Of a stretch of DNA of 33,013 bases, positions 1 through 6,875 are shown piece by piece. Position 1 is the first letter of the stretch; every line of letters starts with the position of its first letter. The position numbers and the translations under genes were made by a program. The notes beneath the pieces were generated by a model. The model saw only the letters and a list, made by a program, of their open reading frames with translations, did no database searches and was not told the DNA's origin. The stretch is taken from positions 18,426-51,438 of the forward strand of contig NZ_QKWJ01000051.1 in the NCBI RefSeq assembly GCF_003353055.1, read 5' to 3'. The DNA comes from Cupriavidus lacunae. Lineage in GTDB: Bacteria; Pseudomonadota; Gammaproteobacteria; Burkholderiales; Burkholderiaceae.

Positions 1-87
1 CCCAAGCAAGCCAACGACCAAGGAGCCCCGCCGGCTACGCCGGCGTATCAGCCCACGCCCGCCAAGAGCCACAATCCAACCCCATAA
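1..87 (+). CDS. Possible C-terminal tail of an upstream gene (partial)
   Basis: Frame 1 is open from the window edge to a TAA at 85-87 and encodes 28 Pro/Ala/Thr-rich residues. Third-position GC is only moderate (about 20 of 28 codons). A low-complexity, proline-rich tail is a common protein C-terminus, and the stop lies 13 bases before the convergent stop of the HPP gene, which suits a convergent pair. A short inverted repeat (CGCCGGC, TAC, GCCGGCG; 29-45) falls inside it, with no T-run. No domain is recognisable and the reading could be chance. Confidence 0.3.
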   Translation, partial: PKQANDQGAPPATPAYQPTPAKSHNPTP

Positions 88-100
88 CCCCAACCAAAAC

Positions 101-1240
101 TCATTCCGGCACCGCCATCACCCCACTCTTAAGCAGCGCAGCAACAAGATCAGACTGCGTCACCATCCCCACCACCCGCCGCTGCTCGTCAATCACCGGC
201 GCATGGTGCAGCCCGCCGTCTGAGAACGCCTGGGCCAGCTCCACCATCGGCTGATCGGGCCGGGCGGTGACGACGGCGCGCGTCATCAGGTTGCGCACGG
301 TCCCTGCCAGGCGGCGCGCGCCGGTATCGCGCTGCGCCGCGAAAAAGTCGCTCTGGGTGATGATGCCCACCAGCTTGCGGGTGGCGTCCACCACCGGAAG
401 GGCCTTGATGCGGTGCCGCGACAGCAGGTGCCCGGCTTCATGCGCGGGCTGGTCCGGCGTGACCGTGATCACGTCACGCGACATAATCTCGCCGCACAGC
501 ACGTTGCCGAAGTGGCGCCGGTAGGCGCGCAACTGCGCTGCCACCAGGATCTGTTCAAGGTCGTCTTCTTCGATATCGAGGAATTCGCCGCGCAGCTTCA
601 GGGCTTCGTCGAGGTCGGCGCGGGTGACGCCCAGGCGCTGGGATGGCGGCACGTCTTTCGTGCCATGCTGCACTGCGGGCTCGGGCGGGCGGTGCGGGTA
701 GCGCCGCCGCGACAAGTTGTTGAAGGCGAGCGCCATCATCAGCAGCAGCATCGAATTGAACAGCACCGGCACGGCAACGAAGCCGAAGCCCAGTGCACTG
801 ACCGCAGGCCCGCCGAATACGGCGGTGATGGCCACGGCGCCGCTGGGCGGGTGCACGCAGTGGAACTGGAACATCAGGGCGATGGCGACGGCCACGGCGA
901 CGGCTGCCGCCAGGCCGGGGTCGGGGATCCAGCGCGCGCACGCCACGCCTATCACGGAGGCGATCAGATTGCCGCCGATGATCGACCAGGGCTGTGCCAG
1001 CGGCGATGACGGCACCGCGAACAGCAGCACCGCAGAAGCGCCCATCGGCGCGACGAACCACGGATTGAAGCCGCCCAGGGTCTGGTGGCTGATCCATTCG
1101 GTGCAGAGCAGGCCCAGCAGGGCGCCCAGGCAACTCTTGAGGCGCTCCTTGCGGCTGGCGGCGACGGGCAGCGGAACGAATGTGCGCAGCCATGCACGGG
1201 CATTCTGCGCCAGGGCGGAGACGGCGGGGGCGGTGGGCAT
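101..1240 (-). CDS. HPP family integral membrane protein with two C-terminal CBS domains
   Basis: 379 aa. The N-terminal half (about 35-175) holds four or five hydrophobic segments and the family signature: HPP at about 130-132, followed by SGAVAITAVFGG. The C-terminal half has two CBS domains (about 250-305 and 318-375), each ending in an 'IITQSDFF / MVTQSDLV' type strand. HPP proteins are thought to be small transporters (a plant chloroplast member moves nitrite); CBS pairs usually sense adenine nucleotides. The substrate here is unknown. I chose the ATG at 1238-1240 because upstream codons run through the palindromic operator at 1276-1298, although no good Shine-Dalgarno precedes it. The gene is divergent from a ClC channel that also ends in CBS domains, which suggests related anion physiology. 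The family is certain, the function inferred. Confidence 0.88.
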   Translation of the reverse strand: MPTAPAVSALAQNARAWLRTFVPLPVAASRKERLKSCLGALLGLLCTEWISHQTLGGFNPWFVAPMGASAVLLFAVPSSPLAQPWSIIGGNLIASVIGVACARWIPDPGLAAAVAVAVAIALMFQFHCVHPPSGAVAITAVFGGPAVSALGFGFVAVPVLFNSMLLLMMALAFNNLSRRRYPHRPPEPAVQHGTKDVPPSQRLGVTRADLDEALKLRGEFLDIEEDDLEQILVAAQLRAYRRHFGNVLCGEIMSRDVITVTPDQPAHEAGHLLSRHRIKALPVVDATRKLVGIITQSDFFAAQRDTGARRLAGTVRNLMTRAVVTARPDQPMVELAQAFSDGGLHHAPVIDEQRRVVGMVTQSDLVAALLKSGVMAVPE

Positions 1241-1275
1241 TCTTGTGACGGGGGGCGCGTTGGAATGGTGCGCGT

Positions 1276-1298
1276 AATATATCACGGGGTGATATATT
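1276..1298. promoter_or_regulatory. Perfect 23-bp palindrome between HPP and ClC genes (candidate operator)
   Basis: AATATATCAC (1276-1285) and GTGATATATT (1289-1298) are perfect inverted repeats around GGG. The site is strikingly AT-rich for this DNA. Each arm reads outward as TATATT, a good -10 match, so the palindrome may carry both divergent -10 elements. It lies 36 bases before the HPP start codon and 78 before the ClC start codon. A dimeric regulator bound here would cover both promoters. The regulator is not identifiable from the window. Confidence 0.65.
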
Positions 1299-1375
1299 TG
1301 GCCGCCTTTGGTGCAGTGCATCCCGACCCAGGGCATGACGCACCGCACAAGTCTGCACAAGAGCAAGGAGCCCCC

Positions 1376-3132
1376 ATGTCGTCTGTCATGCCGGTCGAAA
1401 AACGCGACTATGCCGTCAACCGCCGCCTGCTGATGCTGTCCGTGATCGCGCTGGGCATCGGTGCCCTCAGCACCGTGGCGGCGGATGTGCTGGTGAACCT
1501 GATCCGGTTCTTCACCAACCTGTTTTTCTACCAGACGCTGTCGCTGGCCCAGCGCTCGCCGGCCGACCATGCGCTGGGGGCGTGGGTGATCGCGGTGCCG
1601 GCCATCGGCGGCCTGATCGTCGGCCTGATGGCACGTTACGGCAGCGACAAGATCCGCGGCCACGGCATTCCCGAGGCGATCGAGGCGGTGCTGTTCGGCA
1701 AGAGCAAGATGTCGCCGCGGGTGGCGGTGCTCAAGCCCTTGTCGTCCGGCATCGTGATCGGCAGCGGCGGCCCGTTTGGCGCCGAGGGGCCGATCATCAT
1801 GACCGGGGGCTCGCTGGCGTCGCTGCTGGCGCAGTACCTGCACCTGACCGCGGGCGAGCGCAAGGCGCTGCTGGTGGCGGGCGCGTGCGCGGGCATGACC
1901 GCGATCTTCGGCACCCCGGTGGCGGCGGTGCTGCTGGCGGTCGAGCTGCTGCTGTTCGAGCTGCGCCCGCGCAGCCTGTTGCCGGTGGCGCTGGCGTGCG
2001 CGGTGGCGGGCTTCCTGCGGCCGCTGTTCTTCGAGGCCGCGCCGCTGTTTCCGCTGCAGACCGCCGCGGCGGGCACGCCGGCGCTGCTGTCCTGCGTGCT
2101 GGCCGGCCTGCTGTGCGGCGTGCTGGGCGCGGGGTTGACGCTGGCGCTCTACCGCACCGAAGACGCGTTCTCGCGCCTGCCGGTGCACTGGATGTGGTGG
2201 CCGGCGCTGGGCGGGCTGGTGGTCGGCATCGGCGGCTATTTCGAGCCGCGCGCGTGGGCGTGGGCTATGACGTGATCGGCGACCTGCTGAACAACCGCAT
2301 CGCCATCGAGATCGCGCTGGCGCTACTGGCGGTCAAGGCCGTGATCTGGATCGCGGCGCTGGGCTCGGGCACCTCGGGCGGCGTGCTGGCGCCGCTGCTG
2401 ATGCTGGGCGCGGGCCTGGGCGTGGTGCTGGCGCCATGGCTGCCGGGCGGCTCGCCGCAGTTGTGGGCGCTGGTGTGCATGGCCGGGGTGCTGGGCAGCG
2501 TGCTGGGCGCGCCGCTGACCGCGATCGTGTTCGCCTTCGGGCTCACGCATGATTCACAGGCGCTGCTGCCGCTGCTGTTGACCACCGCGGTGGCCTATGG
2601 CATCTCGGTGCTGGCGATGAAGCGTTCGATCATGACGGAGAAGATCGCCCGGCGCGGCCTGCATATCTATCGCGAATATGGCGTGGACCCGCTTGAGCGC
2701 GCCCACGTGGACGAACTGATGACGCGCAACGTGGTCGCCATCGACGCCGACCTGCCGGTCGCGGAAGCGATGGCGCGCTACTTTGGAGAACACGCGGCCC
2801 ATCGCGCCTACCCCGTGGTGGCCGACGGGCGCGTGCTGGGCATGCTGGAGCGCGCCGCCATCCGTGGCCTGGCCGCCGGCGAGATCCCGCCCGGCATGCG
2901 CTGCCGCGACCTGCTCAGCGCGCCGGCACATGTGCTGCTGCCCGGACAGACCGCGCGCGTGGCCGCGGGCAGCATGGCCGCGCTGAGCGTGGCGCGGCTG
3001 CCGGTGGTGGAAAGCGCCGAGACCATGCGTCTGGCCGGCATCCTGTCGCTGCGCGACCTGCTGCGTCCCAGCGGCAGCGTGTTCCACGAGGAATCGCGGC
3101 GCGAGCGCCTGCGCGGCCGCGCCACGGCCTGA
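1376..3132 (+). pseudogene. ClC-type chloride channel with CBS domains, interrupted by a one-base frameshift
   Basis: The ATG at 1376 has a strong Shine-Dalgarno (AAGGAG, 1365-1370). The first frame encodes 299 aa with ClC signatures GHGIPE (about 95-100) and GAEGP (about 135-139, including the gating glutamate E137), then hits TGA at 2273-2275. The ClC sequence continues in the +1-shifted frame without a gap: GYDVIGDLL, the GTSGGVLAP motif, further membrane segments, then two CBS domains to the stop at 3132. Restoring one base near 2250-2256 (GCGCGTGGGC where GCGCGCTGGGC is expected, giving PRALGVGYDV) yields one protein of about 585 aa, a normal length for bacterial ClC-CBS proteins. Intact, it would be a Cl-/H+ antiporter or anion channel. 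This is either a real recent inactivation or a base-call error in a GC-rich run; the sequence on both sides shows no other decay. Confidence 0.85.
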
Positions 3133-3150
3133 GCGAGGGCTTGCTGCGTC

Positions 3151-3570
3151 CTACTTGTAGGTCGACAGGAGGATGCTGGTCTCGGTGGCGCTGATGCCGT
3201 CGATCAGCCGGATCCGGTCCAGCGCGCGGTCGAATGCCTCCAGCGTCTCGGCGCGCAGCTCGGCAATGATGTCCCAGCGGCCATTGGTGGTGTGCAGCGC
3301 CTGCACGTTGGGCTCGCCGCGCAGGGCCTGCAGCACGGTGCGGGCCTTGTTGCCCTCCACGGCAATCGTCATCCAGGCGCGGATGCGGTGGGCCTCGGCC
3401 TCGGGCCGCAGGCGCACCGTGTAGCCGACGATCACGCCCTCCTGTTTCAGCTTGTCGATGCGGTTCTGCACGGTCGCGCGCGACACGCGCAGCGCCTGCG
3501 CCAGCGCCGTGACCGGCGTGCGCGCGTTGTCGCGCAGGAGGGAAATCAGCTGCTGGTCGGTGGCATCCAT
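3151..3570 (-). CDS. Lrp/AsnC family transcriptional regulator
   Basis: 139 aa. The N-terminal winged HTH (about 1-60; MDATDQQLISLLRDNART then RVSRATVQNRIDKL) and C-terminal RAM ligand-binding domain (about 65-139) match Lrp/AsnC regulators in sequence and length. These proteins form octamers and respond to amino acids. It is divergent from an arginine hydrolase and ornithine cyclodeaminase, so it probably controls them in response to arginine, ornithine or proline, and itself through the shared palindromes at 3593-3732. The start is the conserved Met before DATDQQLI; no clear ribosome-binding site precedes it. It is convergent with the ClC gene, with 18 bases between the stops. Confidence 0.93.
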   Translation of the reverse strand: MDATDQQLISLLRDNARTPVTALAQALRVSRATVQNRIDKLKQEGVIVGYTVRLRPEAEAHRIRAWMTIAVEGNKARTVLQALRGEPNVQALHTTNGRWDIIAELRAETLEAFDRALDRIRLIDGISATETSILLSTYK

Positions 3571-3592
3571 GGGGGCGGGGGCGGTGGTTTGG

Positions 3593-3620
3593 CAAAACGC
3601 CAGCTTGACCTGGCGTTTTG
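3593..3620. promoter_or_regulatory. 28-bp palindrome upstream of the Lrp-type gene (candidate operator)
   Basis: CAAAACGCCAG (3593-3603) and CTGGCGTTTTG (3610-3620) are perfect 11-bp inverted repeats around CTTGAC. The site begins 23 bases before the regulator's start codon on the minus strand, a typical place for Lrp/AsnC autoregulation. With no T-run and a position upstream of both genes, an operator is more likely than a terminator. Confidence 0.6.
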
Positions 3621-3631
3621 AATAATGGTAG

Positions 3632-3650
3632 GCGCAAATTGCGCAAATTG
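3632..3650. promoter_or_regulatory. Palindrome overlapping a 9-bp tandem repeat
   Basis: GCGCAA-A-TTGCGC (3632-3644) is a perfect inverted repeat, and CGCAAATTG is repeated in tandem at 3633-3641 and 3642-3650. AT-centred elements like this are typical of cooperative Lrp/AsnC binding. It sits about midway between the two divergent start codons. Confidence 0.45.
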
Positions 3651-3684
3651 CTGGCTTTTGGCTAACGCACGCTTGCCCGAGAAT

Positions 3685-3732
3685 TCAATCGACCGATTGA
3701 TTTCCCGGATGCATTGCCAAGCGATGCATCGC
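3685..3732. promoter_or_regulatory. Two further palindromes ahead of the arginine hydrolase gene
   Basis: TCAATCG-AC-CGATTGA (3685-3700) is a perfect 7-bp inverted repeat, and GCGATGCATCGC (3721-3732) is a perfect 12-bp palindrome. The second ends 15 bases before the Shine-Dalgarno and would lie in the promoter or 5' leader of the 3761 gene. They may be extra regulator sites or, for the second, a small RNA hairpin. Confidence 0.4.
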
Positions 3733-3760
3733 CAACCCTGCCATTTGAAAAGGAGCCGCC

Positions 3761-4639
3761 GTGACCCAGACCCCCACGATCCTGCTTGTCGAGCCGACTT
3801 TCTACGACGTGTCGTACAGCATCAATCCGTGGATGGACCCGGCTGCCTGGGCGCGCGACCCGCGCGGCATGCATCGCAGCGCGATGCAGTCGTTCGACGC
3901 AATGCGCGAGGCGCTGGGCCGCGCCGGCTTTGCCGTGGAGGTGGCGCCCGGCGCACCGGGGCTGCCCGACATGGTGTTCCCGGCCAACGCGGCCGTAGTG
4001 CTCGACAGTCGCGCGCTGCTGGCGCGCTTCCGCTACCCGCAGCGCCGCGGAGAGGAAGCGCCGTTCGCCGACATCTTCGGCAAGCTGCGCGAGCGCGGCC
4101 TGCTCGACGAAGTCGCGCTGCTGCCCGAAGGCTGCTACCAGGAAGGCGCGGGCGACTGCATCTGGGATGCGGGCCGCGGCCATTTCTGGGCCGGGTTCGG
4201 TCCGCGCTCCTCGCATGAGGCGGCGGTGGCGGTGTCGAACTACTTCGGCAAGGACGTGGTGGCGCTGGAACTGGCCACCGAGCAGAGCTACCACCTCGAC
4301 GTGTGCTTCTGCCCGCTGTCCGGCGGCGAGGTGCTGTACTACCCGCCGGCCTTCAGCGAAGCGGCGCTGCAGGAACTGCGTGCGCGCGTGCCGGCGCGGC
4401 TGCGCATCGAGGCCAGCGCCGATGACCTGCGCCACTTCAGCGTCAATGCCGTCAATCTCGACGACCAGGTGGTGATGACCCGCACCACGCCGCATCTGCG
4501 CACCGAACTGGGCCGGCGCGGCTACCAGCTGCATGAAGTCGATTTGTCGCCGTTCATGCTGTCCGGCGGCGGGGCCTATTGCATGACCTTGCGCCTGGAC
4601 CGCAGCAGCGGGCGTGGCGTGGCCGCGGCGGCGGCCTGA
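3761..4639 (+). CDS. Amidinotransferase-fold arginine hydrolase (DDAH / arginine deiminase / ArgZ-like)
   Basis: 292 aa, GTG start with AAAAGGAG (3748-3755) five bases upstream. Fold signatures of the guanidino-modifying superfamily are present: LPDMVFPANAAV (about 68-79, with D70 and N76), QEGAGD (about 127-132), the catalytic His in SYHLD (H178), and the nucleophilic Cys near the end in GGGAYCMTL (C274). The family hydrolyses or transfers the guanidino carbon of arginine derivatives. Products may be citrulline plus ammonia (deiminase), citrulline plus methylamine (DDAH), or ornithine plus two ammonia (arginine dihydrolase, ArgZ/AgrE type). The ornithine cyclodeaminase 22 bases downstream and the divergent Lrp regulator favour a route that yields ornithine, but this choice is inference. 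All expected catalytic residues appear intact. Confidence 0.85.
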   Translation: MTQTPTILLVEPTFYDVSYSINPWMDPAAWARDPRGMHRSAMQSFDAMREALGRAGFAVEVAPGAPGLPDMVFPANAAVVLDSRALLARFRYPQRRGEEAPFADIFGKLRERGLLDEVALLPEGCYQEGAGDCIWDAGRGHFWAGFGPRSSHEAAVAVSNYFGKDVVALELATEQSYHLDVCFCPLSGGEVLYYPPAFSEAALQELRARVPARLRIEASADDLRHFSVNAVNLDDQVVMTRTTPHLRTELGRRGYQLHEVDLSPFMLSGGGAYCMTLRLDRSSGRGVAAAAA

Positions 4640-4661
4640 GCAGACCATCAAGGAGAGGGTC

Positions 4662-5747
4662 ATGAAGCACACCGCCCGAACATTGTTTCTCGACGCAACG
4701 GATGCCGCCCGGCTGGTGGCCGCAATCGGCCCGCAGGCCGCCATCGTCGACCTGGCCGGGCAAGTCCGGCAGGCGTTCCTGCACTGGGACGATTTCGACA
4801 AGTCCGCGCGGCTGGCGAGCCATTCCGCGCGCGGCGTGATCGAACTGATGCCGGTCAGCGACGGCAGCCAGTATGCGTTCAAGTACGTCAACGGCCATCC
4901 GCGCAATGCGGAGCACGGCATGCCCACAGTGATGGCCTGCGGCATGCTTGCAGAAGTGGAAACCGGCTTCCCGCTGATGCTGGCCGACCTGACGCTGGCC
5001 ACCGCGCTGCGCACCGCGGCCACCTCGGCGCTGGCGGCGCGCGCCATGGCGCGGCCCGGTGCGGCGACCATGGCGCTGATCGGCAACGGCGCGCAGGCCG
5101 AGTTCCAGGTGCTGGCCTTCCACGCGATGCTGGGTGTGCGCGAGATCGCCGCCTATGACATCGACCCGGCCGCCACGGCACGGCTGATGCGCAACTTGGC
5201 CGGCGTGCCTGGCCTTTCGATCCGGCGCGCCGGTTCGGTCGAGGCCGCGCTGGCCGGGGCCGACATCGTCTCCACCGTCACGGCCGACAAGACCCGCGCG
5301 ACCATCCTGACGCCGTCCATGGTGCGGCCCGGCATGCACCTGAACGCGGTTGGCGGCGACTGTCCCGGCAAGACCGAGCTGCATGCGGACATCCTGCGCC
5401 GCGCGCGCATCGTGGTGGAGTACGAACCGCAGACGCGCATTGAAGGCGAGATCCAGCAGTTGCCGGCCGATGCGCCGGTGACCGAGCTGTGGCAGGTGCT
5501 GGCCGGCCACGCGCCTGGCCGTGCATCGGCGGACGAGGTGACCGTGTTTGATTCCGTGGGGTTTGCGCTGGAAGACTACGCCGCGCTGCGTTGGCTCTAC
5601 GTCGCCGCGCAGGCGCACCGGGCGGGCAGGGCCGTGGAACTGGTGGCAATGCCGCCCGACCCGCGCAACCTGTACGGCTGGATGCTGGCGCAGGCGGGGG
5701 ACAATGAAACGGGGCGGTCAACGCCCCGGCAGGAGGCTGTGGCCTGA
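4662..5747 (+). CDS. ocd: Ornithine cyclodeaminase
   Basis: 361 aa, ATG at 4662 preceded by AAGGAGA (4650-4656). It belongs to the OCD/mu-crystallin family: KYVNGHP (about 74-80) with the substrate-binding Lys, the NAD-binding loop IGNGAQAEF (about 140-148), and NAVGGDCPGKTEL carrying the catalytic Asp. The enzyme converts L-ornithine to L-proline and ammonia using bound NAD as an internal redox cofactor, in the cytoplasm. It follows the arginine hydrolase in the same direction, 22 bases apart, so the two form an operon. Length and motifs match bona fide OCD better than the alanine dehydrogenase or ketimine reductase branches, because GGDCPGKTEL is typical of true OCD. Confidence 0.92.
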   Translation: MKHTARTLFLDATDAARLVAAIGPQAAIVDLAGQVRQAFLHWDDFDKSARLASHSARGVIELMPVSDGSQYAFKYVNGHPRNAEHGMPTVMACGMLAEVETGFPLMLADLTLATALRTAATSALAARAMARPGAATMALIGNGAQAEFQVLAFHAMLGVREIAAYDIDPAATARLMRNLAGVPGLSIRRAGSVEAALAGADIVSTVTADKTRATILTPSMVRPGMHLNAVGGDCPGKTELHADILRRARIVVEYEPQTRIEGEIQQLPADAPVTELWQVLAGHAPGRASADEVTVFDSVGFALEDYAALRWLYVAAQAHRAGRAVELVAMPPDPRNLYGWMLAQAGDNETGRSTPRQEAVA

Positions 5748-5758
5748 GGCCGGTGGCC

Positions 5759-6355
5759 TCAGGTCGCGCGCCCCATCATCAGCTGCGCGCGCAGGAAGCC
5801 CTTGACCTCTTCCAGCGACGGCGTCTTCAGGAACACCATGATGCCCCAGTGCTGCAGCGCATCGGCCACGCCTTCATAGGCCTGGCGGTTGGTGATCACG
5901 GCAAAGATCACGTGCTGGCTGGCAAAGAAATTCTGCAGTTTTTCAATGGTGGCCGACTCGGCGTCGTTGAGTTCATCGACGTAGTACAGCACCACGCGCG
6001 GATGCGCGCTCACCGAGGTGATGACCGTGTCCAGGACATCGTCGACCACCACGCTCTTGAGCGGCAGCCCCCACTTGGCGAGCTGGCCGTGGATGCGCTG
6101 CGCTTCCTGGTGGTTGGGGTGGAACACCACCAGGTCCAGGCCGTGCGGCGACGCCGACTCCGGCCCGATGCGCGTCGCCAGCAGGCGATGCACGGTTTCC
6201 TTGTGGATGCGCCGATGTCCGCCGTTGGTCTTCCAGGCGCCAAGCTCGCCGCGCTCGACCATCTTCTGGACGGTGCCAAGAGAGACGTTAAGCAGTTTTG
6301 CCGCTGTACGCGTGCTGTAATAAGGCTTTTCAGCCAGTGCCGGATCCAGTTTCAT
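5759..6355 (-). CDS. MerR/excisionase-type HTH protein fused to a degenerate receiver-like domain
   Basis: 198 aa from the ATG at 6353-6355; the frame stays open to 6400, but the HTH starts just after this Met. Residues 11-60 (YYSTRTAAKLLNVSLGTVQKM, then GGHRRI) form a winged HTH of the excisionase/MerR type. Residues 73-190 look like a response-regulator receiver: strand LDLVVFHPN, strand PRVVLYYVDEL with an Asp at about 127, and FLKTPSLEEV with a Lys at about 177. The acidic pair normally found after the first strand is absent, so it is probably a pseudo-receiver. It is likely a cytoplasmic transcription regulator whose target and signal are unknown. Its stop is 11 bases from the convergent ocd stop. 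Confidence 0.85.
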   Translation of the reverse strand: MKLDPALAEKPYYSTRTAAKLLNVSLGTVQKMVERGELGAWKTNGGHRRIHKETVHRLLATRIGPESASPHGLDLVVFHPNHQEAQRIHGQLAKWGLPLKSVVVDDVLDTVITSVSAHPRVVLYYVDELNDAESATIEKLQNFFASQHVIFAVITNRQAYEGVADALQHWGIMVFLKTPSLEEVKGFLRAQLMMGRAT

Positions 6356-6833
6356 CCCATCACCCGTAGTCCTGAAGGCAGCCGCGCCTGAACGGCGCAC
6401 GCGGCTCCTGGCACATGCGCCACGCGGTTGTCGCTGCCAATAGTTGACTGACCCATTGTGCCGGCCCGCTCCCCCGCCGGCCGAATTGCTTTTTGTGATT
6501 GTTTTGGTCTTTTTTTCATTTCCAGCATACCTTGGCGTCTCCGAATGTCTTGGATAGCTTCAGTGCTGGGATCTGCTGGAAGCTAATAATATGCCGCAAA
6601 CGACAAAGTACCTGTAGGAAAAAACATAAGTCTGTCGCGCTTTTGTTTCTTAACGCACATTGCGTGCGTTCTGATGACACAGAAGCAGTAACTGCAGACA
6701 ATCAGTGCCGGGGGTGGTTCCCCGGGCGCGATGCGAGGTCTGTGGCGCGTGCGGAATTCAGCGGGCGCTTCAAAGTCCTGTCGCGGCGTGACAGATTGCG
6801 CGGCCAGCGGCCGTCCTCGCCTTACGATCACCT
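6356..6833. other. Gene-free, AT-rich stretch
   Basis: No credible gene. The part from about 6480 to 6700 is clearly richer in A/T than the rest of the window, with long T- and A-runs. It probably holds the promoter of the HTH/receiver gene (minus strand) and the downstream region of dctD. A perfect 7-bp inverted repeat, AACGCAC (6652-6658) and GTGCGTT (6664-6670), lies within it. I saw no RNA gene or transposase remnant, but a small RNA cannot be excluded. Confidence 0.6.
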
Positions 6834-6875
6834 TTCACGGCCCAGGCTTCACGGCCCACGTTTCACAGCCCGTAC
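6834..6875. repeat. Three tandem 14-bp repeats across the dctD stop codon
   Basis: Units start at 6834, 6848 and 6862 with exact 14-base spacing: TTCACGGCCCAGGC, TTCACGGCCCACGT, TTCACAGCCCGTAC (plus strand). The last unit covers the final codons and stop of dctD, so the other two look like microduplications of the gene's 3' end. They do not form a terminator. Confidence 0.7.

Noticed and set aside
6480..6700. AT-rich stretch as an integrated element or horizontally acquired remnant.
   Set aside because: No attachment repeats, transposase or integrase remnants were seen; ordinary promoter DNA explains it.
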